Of a stretch of 64,000 nucleotides of DNA, positions 47,038 to 55,771 are shown in pieces. The stretch comes from Caprella mutica (taxonomy: Eukaryota > Arthropoda > Malacostraca > Amphipoda > Caprellidae). A program made the position numbers and the translations under genes. The first letter of the stretch is position 1, and every line of letters begins with the position of its first letter. Under the pieces are notes generated by a model that saw nothing but the letters and a program-made list of their open reading frames with translations, did not search any database and was not told the origin of the DNA. Location: positions 562,303 to 626,302 of the forward strand of contig CANNZV010001032.1 in the NCBI GenBank assembly GCA_947561585.1. Reading direction: 5' to 3'.

Positions 47038-47781
47038 ATGCTCTTAAAGCTGGAAGGGCTGGAGAAGCAGTACGGGAAGCAGCGTGCGCTGAAGGCCATT
47101 GATCTGGAGTTAGGACCCAACCTTTCTTCTCTCGTGCTCATAGGGCCGAGCGGAGGAGGCAAGTCCACGTTGCTTCGTATCCTTGGGGCGCTAGAAACAC
47201 CCACTGGAGGTTCTGCTAGTGTCGATGATCAGAAGAATACTCCTGACACAAAGGAGCCGCAGCTACGTGGCGCCCGCCGGGCTCATGGTTATCTCTTCCA
47301 GTCATTCAATCTCTTTCCCCATCTCAGCGCGCTTCAGAATATCACGTTGCCGCTTGAAAAGGTCCATGGACGGACTTCTGAGGAGGCTGCAGAACGGGCC
47401 CGTAGTTGCCTGGAACGTTTCAATTTGGGAGACCACGCACACAAACGTCCGGCGGAGCTTTCCGGCGGGCAGCAACAGCGTGTCGGGATCGCTCGGGCGA
47501 TTGCGCACCAACCGCAACTTCTCATTCTCGATGAGCCTACGTCGGCGCTCGATCCTGAGATGACGGCCGAGGTCTTGGAAGTGATCAAGCAGCTCCGGGA
47601 AAGTGGCCAGCAGATCATTCTATCCACTCACGAGATGGGCTTTGCGCGGGCTGTGGCCGATCAGGTCCTCTTCCTAGCTGATGGCGAGGTGCGTGAGCAT
47701 GGCAGTGGTGAGACAGTCTTCGGGCAACCATCCACCCCAGAAGCCAAGCGCTTCCTCTCCAAGGTGATGCATTATCGTTAG
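47038..47781 (+). CDS. ABC transporter ATP-binding protein (GlnQ/polar amino acid type)
   Basis: A 247-residue ABC ATPase. Walker A is GPSGGGKST, the Q-loop is YLFQSFNLFPHLSALQN, the signature is LSGGQQQRVGIARAI, Walker B is LLILDEPTSALDPEMTAEVL, and the switch histidine is ILSTHEMGFA. The sequence is closest to ATPases of polar amino acid uptake systems. No permease or binding protein is near; it lies 3 bases after uxaC and 54 bases before the AsmA-like gene. Its partners must be elsewhere or it serves a different assembly. Confidence 0.93.
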   Translation: MLLKLEGLEKQYGKQRALKAIDLELGPNLSSLVLIGPSGGGKSTLLRILGALETPTGGSASVDDQKNTPDTKEPQLRGARRAHGYLFQSFNLFPHLSALQNITLPLEKVHGRTSEEAAERARSCLERFNLGDHAHKRPAELSGGQQQRVGIARAIAHQPQLLILDEPTSALDPEMTAEVLEVIKQLRESGQQIILSTHEMGFARAVADQVLFLADGEVREHGSGETVFGQPSTPEAKRFLSKVMHYR

Positions 47782-47835
47782 CCCAAGATTGCATTTCCGG
47801 AGAGAAAGCGGTTCGTTTGCACTAGCCGCCATTTC

Positions 47836-50385
47836 ATGAAAGCCCTCCGCCGCTACGCACCGTTCCTAGGCCTCCTCATCTTTGGGGCCCTCGTTTGGTT
47901 AGGCATCTACGCTTACCAGGATGGTTTTACGAAGAAATGGCGGAAGCTGATCGTCAAAGAGTTCGCCAAGCACGATCTCACGATTAGTTTTGATACCTTG
48001 ACCATCGACCCCTTTCAGGGACTGGTAGCAAACAAGGTGATCTTGTTAGAAGGTGACACAGAGCAAGAGATTGCCCGTATCTCTCAAGCACGGCTTGATG
48101 TTGATCTGACCAAACTCATTCGTAACGAGCGCTTTCTTGAACGCATCGAACTTGATTCTGCCAACGTCTCACTCCCCTACGACCGAAAGGATCCTAGCAG
48201 TCAGCGAGTCGAGTTCAAGAACCTCCAGGCGAACATCTATTTGCCTGACGGTGAGATTGAAATAGTCAATGCGGCTGCAGATTTTTACGGTGTCCGGCTG
48301 AATCTAACAGGAGCGCTGAAACGCCCCCTGGCAGACAGCAAAGAGACCATTCAATGGAACACGGAGAAGATTCGTGAGGCCCGGCCCACTCTGGAGAAGC
48401 TTATTCGACATCTCAAACCATTGATAAGTGAAGCTGGTCGCGAGCCTGTCATGAACATGGCCGTCTCGGGTGACTTATTGAAACCCGAGACTCTCGAGCT
48501 GAAGACCAACTTGGATGGAAAGGATCTTCAGTATGGAGAGCTTTCCCTGCAAGAAATCAGCGCTCGCACAACGATCACGAATCAACTTGTGTCACTATCT
48601 TACTTGAATCTCACAGATTCACAGGGTGGTAGATTCGATATGGAAGGTAAGTTCCCCCTAAAGGGCGAGCGCGAAGCAAACGTGGCCATTACTTCTAGCA
48701 TTGCTCTCGGGAAGTTGCTTCCTTCGCTCACACCGCCAACTGGCCTCCCTCTGCCTATCACTCTGCACACGTCGCCTCTGCTATCCTTGAAAGGGACTCT
48801 TCGCTTAGACCAACCATTCGAATGGTCGGCACCCCCAGCAGATCTCATCGGACGTATTGATGCTAAGACCTTTGCTATTGGGGACGAATCTTTTGAGGGC
48901 TTTGTAGCCGACTTCCATATTGATGGCCCTCGTTTCATTGCCAGGAACATTCAGCTGGATCACCAATTTGGAAAGTCGCGTGGCAAGATCATTCACACGC
49001 CTGAAAAAGGTATTCGCTATGAGGTCGATCTGGGAATGGCCCCCACCTTGCTCCATCAGCTGCCCTTGATGGAAGAGGCCAAGTCATTCTTGAGCCGCTG
49101 GGAGTTCCGCGTCAATTCAGGAATCAAAGTATACCTCGTCGGTGAGCGTAAGGCGCAGGACGCCGCTTCATGGGAACATCGAGGATCAGCGACACTGACA
49201 GAGTGTCGCTTTGAAACAGCAGAGATCGATAGACTCCAGCTAAAGTTTAATTTGAAGCCTGATAACTATCATTTCTCTCAAGTAGAGACCCAAATCAAAC
49301 CTGACCTGCCCCATGGATATCCTGGTGGCACGGTCAAAGCAGAACGTGTGGCTGTTCAGGCTCAGGATAGGATTGTCGAAGTCAGTGGCCTCCACGGAAC
49401 GATTGACCCTGGTCAGGTCCTACGTTGTTTTAGCCAAGGCGGTGCTGATTACTTAGACGACTACCAATTTAGCCAATCTCCAGAAATCCGAATTGCGAAA
49501 GGAACGGTGGATTTGAAGACCGGGGCTAAGACTGATCTAGAAGTAGATGTAAAAGCCACTGGGGACCTCAAGGCTGAAATTCTAGACAAGGTCGTTTCAT
49601 TCTCTCAGCCAAGATTCGGTCTGCGCTTTCTTGCGGATACGCTTCTTGTCAGAGTGGATCATGCTAAATTATTCGGAGGCGATCTTACCGGTAGCGGTGA
49701 CATACGTCGCCTCGGGCAGTCTCAAGATTACACTGCAAATGTGACCCTAACGGAGGTCGATTTCAAATCTCTGGCAGCCACTTACTTTCCAGGGCATGCT
49801 GCGGATGGACAACTAACGGGAGATTTCGCCTGGCGAGGGCGAGGCACCGACCTTGCAGCGGTCGCAGGATCGGGTGAGGCACGACTTTTAAATAGCCGCT
49901 TCCTTGAAGTTCCCCTGCTCGGCCCATTCTCTTCGCTACTCAAGCGGGTCGCTGGTAAAACGAAGACTTCCGAAGGCCTCATTCACGAGCTCGATAGTAA
50001 GTTCCTTCTAGAGTCTTCGACGGTGACTCTGGAGACGCTGACCATGGACGTCGGCAAATTCATGGTCAATGGCAACGGAACGATCGAGCTCCCCACATCG
50101 ACGGTAGATTTGATCGTTTCGTTGAGTAATCAGTCCGTCAGAACGTCCGTGCTCAACGTGCTCTATGATGCTTTTGGCACTTATCAGTGCACTGGAACAC
50201 TTGATGAGCCGGAATGGACGATGGTGAACCGGGGGGATCCCACCAAAGCAATCAAAGAAGCCGTTAGTCAGATTGATGACCAAGACAATTCTGACAAAGA
50301 TCCAGAAATTGACTCAACAGCCGTCTTAATGGAACTTTTGAGAAAAGAGTTCGAGAAAAGTAAGGCAGCAAAGGAAGAGGAGTAA
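47836..50385 (+). CDS. AsmA/TamB-like envelope protein
   Basis: An 849-residue protein with an N-terminal membrane anchor (YAPFLGLLIFGALVWLGIYAY). The start ISFDTLTIDPFQGLVANKVI and RISQARLDVDLTKLIRNERF fits the AsmA-like/DUF3971 pattern of long beta-rich proteins that bridge the membranes. Repeated beta segments continue to a C-terminal AsmA-like region (TADFAWRG-like DFAWRGRGTDLAAVAGSGEA; TLTMDVGKFMVNGNGTIELP). It ends in a charged tail, KSKAAKEEE. Such proteins are implicated in phospholipid transport to the outer membrane. Function here is inferred from family only. Confidence 0.82.
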   Translation: MKALRRYAPFLGLLIFGALVWLGIYAYQDGFTKKWRKLIVKEFAKHDLTISFDTLTIDPFQGLVANKVILLEGDTEQEIARISQARLDVDLTKLIRNERFLERIELDSANVSLPYDRKDPSSQRVEFKNLQANIYLPDGEIEIVNAAADFYGVRLNLTGALKRPLADSKETIQWNTEKIREARPTLEKLIRHLKPLISEAGREPVMNMAVSGDLLKPETLELKTNLDGKDLQYGELSLQEISARTTITNQLVSLSYLNLTDSQGGRFDMEGKFPLKGEREANVAITSSIALGKLLPSLTPPTGLPLPITLHTSPLLSLKGTLRLDQPFEWSAPPADLIGRIDAKTFAIGDESFEGFVADFHIDGPRFIARNIQLDHQFGKSRGKIIHTPEKGIRYEVDLGMAPTLLHQLPLMEEAKSFLSRWEFRVNSGIKVYLVGERKAQDAASWEHRGSATLTECRFETAEIDRLQLKFNLKPDNYHFSQVETQIKPDLPHGYPGGTVKAERVAVQAQDRIVEVSGLHGTIDPGQVLRCFSQGGADYLDDYQFSQSPEIRIAKGTVDLKTGAKTDLEVDVKATGDLKAEILDKVVSFSQPRFGLRFLADTLLVRVDHAKLFGGDLTGSGDIRRLGQSQDYTANVTLTEVDFKSLAATYFPGHAADGQLTGDFAWRGRGTDLAAVAGSGEARLLNSRFLEVPLLGPFSSLLKRVAGKTKTSEGLIHELDSKFLLESSTVTLETLTMDVGKFMVNGNGTIELPTSTVDLIVSLSNQSVRTSVLNVLYDAFGTYQCTGTLDEPEWTMVNRGDPTKAIKEAVSQIDDQDNSDKDPEIDSTAVLMELLRKEFEKSKAAKEEE

Positions 50386-50513
50386 GGTTCATTGAGGTGG
50401 CTGAGCTAACGGAGCCAGTCGATGCCGAAACTTAAGTAGGATCTCAAGTAGTTGTTCTTGTTAGTTCATGAGGTGTGATTTGTCAAAGAGTGATACTTGT
50501 ATATCACGGATGT

Positions 50514-50557
50514 GTAATCGTTAGATTTGAGGCCGAGGCCGAAATTCTAACGATTAC
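50514..50557 (-). terminator. Inverted repeat at the 3' end of the IS3 remnant
   Basis: Arms GTAATCGTTAGATTT (50514-50528) and AAATTCTAACGATTAC (50542-50557) match as inverted repeats with one extra base, with a GC-rich interior of GGCC repeats. The right arm overlaps the stop of the IS3 remnant. It could be the element's terminal repeat or a terminator; the tail is not clearly T-rich on the minus strand. Confidence 0.4.
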
Positions 50558-50808
50558 GCTGCCAGCTCAGGCGCTTCGTTTCGCTCTAGCTTCGGTAGCA
50601 GTCCCCGGTAAGCTTGCCATGGCGTTTGCCCTCCGTTCGCTGTGTGAGGTCTCCAGGTATTGTAGCGCTCTATCCACTCAGCCAGTAGTTCCTCCAGTTC
50701 CGGGATTGTGTTGTATTCATGCAACAACACCCATTCGTGTTTCACGCTTCTCCATAGACGCTGATATGGCTGCCCATTTGTCAATAGGGTATAGTGGTAT
50801 CGTTCCAT
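50554..50808 (-). pseudogene. IS3-family transposase remnant (C-terminal piece)
   Basis: Only the end of an integrase-type transposase remains: RLWRSVKHEWVLLHEYNTIP followed by ELLAEWIERYNTWRPHTANG, with GGQTPWQAYRG, matching the C-terminus of IS3 OrfB proteins. Everything before RLWRS is unrelated sequence, so the element is 5'-truncated and inactive. It is distinct from the complete IS3 copy at 56.4 kb. The stretch from 50809 to 51015 has no gene I can support. Confidence 0.75.
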
Positions 50809-51015
50809 GATCTGTGTAGATAGGATTGTTAGGGGAGTGACGGCAGGATAGAAACGAGGAGAGTATAGCGGCGGGGTGATCTGATTTTACGCAGACGGGT
50901 ATGCTGACATTCGTGGACTGGTTACGCACAAGTTTTGTCTTCACCGATGGCCTTGGACTTCATCTCGAGTCGAGGGCTCCGTTCGCGTGAGCGAACGTAC
51001 CTCATAACGTCATCT

Positions 51016-51886
51016 AGGGTGTGTTTGATAACGGTTTCTTATTGAAAGACGTGTCGCTTTGCGTTAGTCTTGATGAGTATATGGACAAGATCCGCAAGCC
51101 TAAGTCGGAGGGCTCGAAAGTGAGAGCCCTAAAAAAATTCACTTAATTCCACGGAGGCGCTCTAACACAGGGCGATAAAGGCGGGCGACCACCGATGAAG
51201 ATTGAGACCGTGATTCGAGCGCTTCTCTTCCGGCTCCGCGAAGGCTGCCGCTGGAGAGCTTTGAAGATCTTTGGCAAATGGAGTACGATCTATGGACATT
51301 GGCGGCGATGGGTTAAGCTGGGTATCTGGGAGAAAGTGCTCAATGAGCTGACTTTAAAAGCACGCGGTAAACTTTGGTCTATTGATTCGACCAGTTGCAA
51401 GGTCCACAAGCACGGTCACGGCGCACCGCAAGGCCCTGAGCATGAAGATATTGGGAAAAGCAAGGGTGGCCCGAATACCAAGATTCATGCAATAGCAGAT
51501 GCCAAGGGGCGCATCGTTGATCTTTTCCTCAGTCCTGGCCATAGAAGCGATTCCCTTTACGGAGAGGCTCTCTGCGACGGTCTGCCGGAAGGAATCACCG
51601 TGTTGGCTGACAAGGCTTATGACAAAGATGAACTCATTGAGTTTCTCGAAGATCAAGGCCTTGGACACTGTATACCGAGCAAGAAGAACCGGAAAGTGAA
51701 GCGCCCTTTGGATAAAAAGAAATACCGGCTTCGCCACCGAATCGAGAACGCCTTTCAAAGGTTGAAGGAGTTTCGAGCCGTAGCCACTCGTTACGAGAAA
51801 CTCGGCGATAACTTTCTCGGCTTCGCCACACTGGCAGCGATTCTTGCCTGGATATAGCAATGGTAGATAGTTTTCAAACACACCCT
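51016..51886 (+). mobile_element. IS5-family insertion sequence
   Basis: Inverted ends AGGGTGTGTTTGATAAC (51016-51032) and the complement of AGGGTGTGTTTGAAAAC (51870-51886) match at 16 of 17 positions, typical of the IS5/IS1031 or IS427 groups. A TA dinucleotide can be drawn at both outer edges as target duplication. The element is 871 bp with one transposase whose N-terminal part is out of frame. Insertion may have removed the 5' end of the gene that follows. Confidence 0.82.
51081..51857 (+). CDS. IS5-family transposase, N-terminus out of frame
   Basis: The main frame from ATG 51195 encodes 220 residues with the DDE core: LWSIDSTSCKVHKHGHG, TVLADKAYDKDELIEFLED and KYRLRHRIENAFQRLKEFR with RYEK. 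The expected N-terminal part (MDKIRKPKSE..., then a stretch like IPRRRSNTGDKGGRPPMK) is present but in other frames: shifts occur at the A7 run at 51131-51137 and at the GGG at 51170-51172, with an in-frame TAA at 51144. This may be damage, sequence error, or programmed slippage at the A7 run. ATG 51195 alone lacks the usual N-terminal domain. Confidence 0.82.
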
Positions 51887-51901
51887 AACGCTGGGCCCAT
51901 A

Positions 51902-52552
51902 ATGGAAACTTGGCGGGGCACCAAGAAGGTTCAGTTTCGCATCACTCCAGAGGAATCAGCCAAGCAAGTCGATGTCATCATGCAGTCTATCGATAATTCG
52001 ATCAGCTTACTCTCTCCAAAGAACCTAGCTAATGTCACGAAATCGATTCATTCGGCATTTCCCAAAGGGTCAGCACCTCCTCCCGCCAGTGATCGACCAA
52101 AGACGCTGGCTTGGATTTCCAATCAACTAACAAAGGCAATTCAAGAAGCACACAGCGATCTTGGCCCGTATCCCGCATTCCTCTACGCGTCAGCTGCAGT
52201 ATCAAAGACTCAGGTCCTTAAGCCTGAACTCGAATGCAAAGGCAAAGTCGGCATTAAGATTGGCAATGGACTATTGGTCAGCAACATCAGTTTAGAATCT
52301 ATGTCTGACGCAAACATAGTATCCAAAGACCACAAGCGCTCCATTGCCACGAAAGAGGTAACGATCAGAGGAGGTGTCGCCATCCGAATCAAAGTAGTGA
52401 CAAAGTTTCCCGGTGTGATCGAGCTTCCAGGCGAAACTGTATTCTCTGGATGCAGTCAGAGTGTGAAGATCAGCAAGAAGGGTTCAAAAGAGGAAGATCT
52501 CACATTTAGAGAAGAATCCGCAGACGCCTCACGACCTCCCGCTCATGACTGA
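51902..52552 (+). CDS. Hypothetical protein, possibly truncated by the IS5 insertion
   Basis: From ATG 51902 the protein has 216 residues. An in-frame ATG at 51860 lies inside the IS right end and is unlikely to be native. Visible features are a helical N-terminal half (ESAKQVDVIMQSIDNSISLL) and a beta-rich C-terminal half with KGKVGIKIGNGLLVSNISLE and VTIRGGVAIRIKVVTKFPGV. No family was recognised. Because the IS5 element ends 15 bases upstream, the original 5' end may have been removed. Confidence 0.45.
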   Translation: METWRGTKKVQFRITPEESAKQVDVIMQSIDNSISLLSPKNLANVTKSIHSAFPKGSAPPPASDRPKTLAWISNQLTKAIQEAHSDLGPYPAFLYASAAVSKTQVLKPELECKGKVGIKIGNGLLVSNISLESMSDANIVSKDHKRSIATKEVTIRGGVAIRIKVVTKFPGVIELPGETVFSGCSQSVKISKKGSKEEDLTFREESADASRPPAHD

Positions 52553-52573
52553 GCTTTCTGGGTAGAGTATTTA

Positions 52574-53017
52574 TCAATGAACGTGTGCGTTCGAAGCTTG
52601 CTGGCTCTGCTGTTCTTGGATCGCTGCCGTGATTACCGCAAGGTTCTTATCAGGCGCAGAAGCGAAGGTGATGTAGCCCAGCCCCATCCCTGGAAGGCCA
52701 TTGTGCCAAAGAATATCACCGGTCTCCGGGTCGAGCCCCCAGAGTTCGCCGCGAGTGGCACTGATGATTGCATTTCCCTCAGAGCTAACATTCACAAATC
52801 CTGATCCTTTCAAATGCGTCACCCAAAGTTGTTGGCCCGAGAGACTGTCGAGCGAGATCACCCGTCCTTTGATTCCAATATGTAACCTATGCATGATGAC
52901 TTTATACCACTTGGGAATCGCCACCGCGATTACAAGTCGCTCATCAGATTGTAGACGAATGGCCGGGCTATGAATCTTGTGGACCAGGAGGGGCCCTCTG
53001 GTATCCACTGTGCCCAT
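52574..53017 (-). CDS. Short PQQ-repeat (beta-propeller-like) protein
   Basis: About 147 residues if ATG 53017 is used. Repeats of the PQQ/BamB type are visible: GRVISLDSLSGQQLWVTHLK and GELWGLDPETGDILWHNGLP, each with the W-containing blade motif. Short proteins with only two or three such blades are known in this group of bacteria. No signal peptide is seen. The start shares its bases with the divergent DUF1080 gene start (ATG at 53016 on the plus strand), so one or both starts may be misplaced. Function unknown. Confidence 0.6.
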   Translation of the reverse strand: MGTVDTRGPLLVHKIHSPAIRLQSDERLVIAVAIPKWYKVIMHRLHIGIKGRVISLDSLSGQQLWVTHLKGSGFVNVSSEGNAIISATRGELWGLDPETGDILWHNGLPGMGLGYITFASAPDKNLAVITAAIQEQQSQQASNAHVH

Positions 53018-53765
53018 GAAATCGAAACCTCTCATCTTCATTCTTTGTACTGTTCCGTTGATAGCAATCCCCTTCCTATGCGCAGCGGATCCTAAGGACG
53101 GCTTCGTTTCGCTCTTCGATGGCAAGACCTTGAAAGGCTGGCATGTGAGCGCAAAGACCGGCCATTCCAGCGCAAGCGAACACAAGTCAGGCGGGCGTTG
53201 GGTCGTGGAAGACGGAGCTATCACTGGCTCTCAGGACATTCCCGGTAATGGCGGGATCGTGATCACTGACGAGCAATTTGGAAACTTCGAAGTTTCGCTC
53301 GAGATGAAGAATGACTTCGGACCAGACAGTGGCCTCTTTCTCCGCAGCACCGAAGATGGCAAGGCTTGGCAAGCGATGATAGACTATCACAAGGACGGAA
53401 ATTTGATGGGCATCTATGGCGAAGGGCTGGATGGCAAACCACACGTGCGGAACTACAATTTCAAAGACAAGGTCACCGAGATCGAGGAGAAGAAGACCGG
53501 CGAACATGACGTCGCTCTGCCGATCAAGCCTGAAAGCTGGCCCTACTTCTGGCGTGCAGATCAGTGGAATGAACTTCGCGCACGCATCGTGGGCAACCCT
53601 CCTCACATTACCACATGGATCAACGGTGTGCAGATCATGGAGTGGCAGGAGAAAGAAATACGTCATCCAAAGAAGGGCGGCATTGCCCTGCAAGTGCACG
53701 GCGGCGGCGATCAGACGGAAGCGTATGTTCGCTACCGAAACATCCGCGTGAAGCGCTTAGATTGA
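53016..53765 (+). CDS. DUF1080 (3-keto-disaccharide hydrolase-like) protein
   Basis: A secreted protein of 249 residues: signal PLIFILCTVPLIAIPFLCAA, then FVSLFDGKTLKGWHVSAKTG, the DUF1080 hallmark, then GRWVVEDGAITGSQDIPGNG, FEVSLEMKNDFGPDSGLFLR and HITTWINGVQIMEW. The fold is concanavalin-like. Members are abundant in Verrucomicrobia and Planctomycetes, and some hydrolyse 3-keto-glycosides. It begins at the same CATG as the divergent PQQ-repeat gene. Confidence 0.9.
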   Translation: MKSKPLIFILCTVPLIAIPFLCAADPKDGFVSLFDGKTLKGWHVSAKTGHSSASEHKSGGRWVVEDGAITGSQDIPGNGGIVITDEQFGNFEVSLEMKNDFGPDSGLFLRSTEDGKAWQAMIDYHKDGNLMGIYGEGLDGKPHVRNYNFKDKVTEIEEKKTGEHDVALPIKPESWPYFWRADQWNELRARIVGNPPHITTWINGVQIMEWQEKEIRHPKKGGIALQVHGGGDQTEAYVRYRNIRVKRLD

Positions 53766-53822
53766 TGTCGTTTGTAAGTATTCTTGACTTGTCAGCGCTG
53801 CCATCACTGACGATGACACGGC

Positions 53823-54809
53823 ATGGCTTCATCCCCGAGCATTTGGAAACGCTTTCGATTTCGTATCGAGGCGCTTTGCTTGCGGGCCATGGTCCAGATT
53901 ATTCCGTGGCTGCCCCGCTCTGGTCTCCTACGATTGGGCCGCGTTCTGAGCTTCTTGGCTTATCGCTTCGATAAGCGCGGGCGCACGATTGCCGATGACA
54001 ATCTTGGCGTGGTCTTTCCTGACAAAGACTGCACAGAACGCGCGAGATTGATTCGTTCATCCTACTTCCATCAGACGATGAGCGCGCTCGATCTGATGTG
54101 GGCCCCGCGCAACCTTTCGGTTAGCAGTTCGCCTGATCTTGTTCGCTACACGTTTGAAGACGAGAGCGACTTTGAGAAGATCGGCACGGAAGCGGCCATT
54201 TGGGTCACACCGCATTATGGGACTTTTGAATGGCTCTCTATCGAATGGTCGCTCAGCCATGATCTCAAACCAGTCATCGTGGCTGAGGATTTCCGCAATC
54301 CAGCGCTCACTCCTATCTTCAAAGCTTTACGCGAGTACTCTGGAAACACGATCATTCCCCAAGAGCGCGCCATGATGCGTCTCCTAAAACACGTGAAGCG
54401 AGGCGGACAGACAGCCTTCCTCACAGACTTGCGAGTCAAGCCTAGCAAAGCATCAACGATCATCGAGTGCTTCGGCCTGAAGACCAGCGTGACCATTCTC
54501 CACGCCTTTCTGGCGAAGCAAACGGGCGCACCTGTCATCCCCGTGATCTGCCTGCCGCAGCAAGATGGCACCTACCACTTTCACTTTCACAGGCGCCTTA
54601 CCATAGCCTCTGACGCTACTCCTCAGGAGATCGCTCAACAGTGCTGGGATGTGTTTGAGAGCACCATTCGCGATGATCCAGCACCCTGGATGTGGATGTA
54701 CAAGCACTGGCGTTATCTTCCGACAGACGCTCCAATCCCCTACCCTTTCTACGCTTCGGAATCAAAAGCCTTTGCCAAGGCCGAGGCTCAGCTGAAAGAT
54801 CAGGCATGA
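53823..54809 (+). CDS. LpxL/HtrB-type lysophospholipid or lipid A acyltransferase
   Basis: A 328-residue acyltransferase of the LpxL/LpxM family. The HX4E-type active site is seen in TPHYGTFEWLS. The N-terminal helix RIEALCLRAMVQIIPWLPRS and the later MMRLLKHVKRGGQTAFLTDL and TGAPVIPVICLPQQDGTYHF blocks are typical. It probably adds a late acyl chain to lipid A, consistent with a Gram-negative envelope. Its stop overlaps the start of the following dehydrogenase (ATGA), so the two are probably coupled. Confidence 0.85.
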   Translation: MASSPSIWKRFRFRIEALCLRAMVQIIPWLPRSGLLRLGRVLSFLAYRFDKRGRTIADDNLGVVFPDKDCTERARLIRSSYFHQTMSALDLMWAPRNLSVSSSPDLVRYTFEDESDFEKIGTEAAIWVTPHYGTFEWLSIEWSLSHDLKPVIVAEDFRNPALTPIFKALREYSGNTIIPQERAMMRLLKHVKRGGQTAFLTDLRVKPSKASTIIECFGLKTSVTILHAFLAKQTGAPVIPVICLPQQDGTYHFHFHRRLTIASDATPQEIAQQCWDVFESTIRDDPAPWMWMYKHWRYLPTDAPIPYPFYASESKAFAKAEAQLKDQA

Positions 54810-55690
54810 ACAACCCAGCGTTTCCCACCATTGGTTTTATTGGCATCGGCGTCATGGGACGCTCCATGGCGGAGCACCTTCTCCATGCCGGCTATCCCCT
54901 GCATGTTTACAACCGCACCCAATCGAAGGCAGACGATCTCATTTCCGAAGGCGCCCATTGGCAAGACTCGCCAGCAGACGTAGCCAAGCTATCTGACATT
55001 CTCATCACCGTCATCGGATTTCCTCAAGATGTCGAAGCCGTCTATCTTGGCCCCGATGGGATCATCGCCCATGCCAAGAACGACGCCATTCTCGTAGACA
55101 TGACGACCTCAAGTCCGAAGCTCGCACAACAGATTGCCAAAGCAGCAGGCGGGCGTGGCTTGCAATCGCTCGATGCTCCTGTGTCGGGTGGCGATCTTGG
55201 GGCACGAGAAGCTCGCCTTTCTGTCATGGTAGGTGGTGAAGAATCCGCCTTTGAGAAGGTGAAGCCCATCTTCGAGGTCTTGGGGAAGAACATTACTTAC
55301 CAGGGCCCCGCAGGAAGTGGTCAGCACACGAAGATGGCCAATCAGATCGCCATCGCTTCTGGGATGCTGGGCGTATGTGAAGCCGTCATCTACGCTGAAC
55401 GCGCCGGACTCGACGCCCGGCGCGTGCTCGAAAGCATCTCTTCTGGCGCTGCTGGGAGCTGGTCCCTCAATAATCTCGCCCCAAGGATCATCGCTGATGA
55501 CTTCGATCCCGGATTCTACGTAAAGCACTTCATCAAGGACATGGCGATCGCCCTGCAGGAAGCAGAAGCTATGGGGCTAGACTTTCCTGGCCTAAGCACG
55601 GCAAAAGCAGCCTATGAGAAACTAGCTGCTGAGGGTGGAGAAGACCTCGGCACACAAGGACTTTACAAACTCTATCGAACTCGCGACTAG
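54806..55690 (+). CDS. NAD-binding beta-hydroxyacid dehydrogenase (3-hydroxyisobutyrate dehydrogenase family)
   Basis: ATG 54806 gives 294 residues. The Rossmann start is TIGFIGIGVMGRSMAEHLLH. VDMTTSSPKLAQQIA and APVSGGDLGAREARLSVMVG (substrate-binding region with GG) follow, and the catalytic lysine is in GQHTKMANQIAIA. This is the 6-phosphogluconate-dehydrogenase-like/HIBADH superfamily, which includes tartronate semialdehyde and gamma-hydroxybutyrate reductases. The substrate cannot be told. It overlaps the acyltransferase stop by 4 bases. Confidence 0.88.
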   Translation: MNNPAFPTIGFIGIGVMGRSMAEHLLHAGYPLHVYNRTQSKADDLISEGAHWQDSPADVAKLSDILITVIGFPQDVEAVYLGPDGIIAHAKNDAILVDMTTSSPKLAQQIAKAAGGRGLQSLDAPVSGGDLGAREARLSVMVGGEESAFEKVKPIFEVLGKNITYQGPAGSGQHTKMANQIAIASGMLGVCEAVIYAERAGLDARRVLESISSGAAGSWSLNNLAPRIIADDFDPGFYVKHFIKDMAIALQEAEAMGLDFPGLSTAKAAYEKLAAEGGEDLGTQGLYKLYRTRD

Positions 55691-55708
55691 AAAGCGCGAC
55701 CGGGACGC

Positions 55709-55737
55709 TTGACAGACCAGCGCCTGGCCCGTAGAGA
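55709..55737 (+). promoter_or_regulatory. Probable sigma70-type promoter of rplI
   Basis: A perfect -35 TTGACA (55709-55714) is followed after exactly 17 bases by TAGAGA (55732-55737), a weaker -10 matching three of six consensus positions. It lies 35 bases before the rplI ATG, in the only non-coding gap upstream. Confidence 0.45.
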
Positions 55738-55771
55738 ACGCTCCCCAACACAACAGCAACTATAGAAGACC

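Noticed and set aside
50717..50944. Small minus-strand open frame beside the IS3 remnant
   Set aside because: No family resemblance, overlaps the remnant in another frame, and no start signal.
51108..51137. Terminator-like hairpin AGGGCTC...GAGCCCT with A7 run inside the IS5 element
   Set aside because: The A run follows on the plus strand, so a T run would precede the stem on the minus strand; neither orientation gives a terminator.
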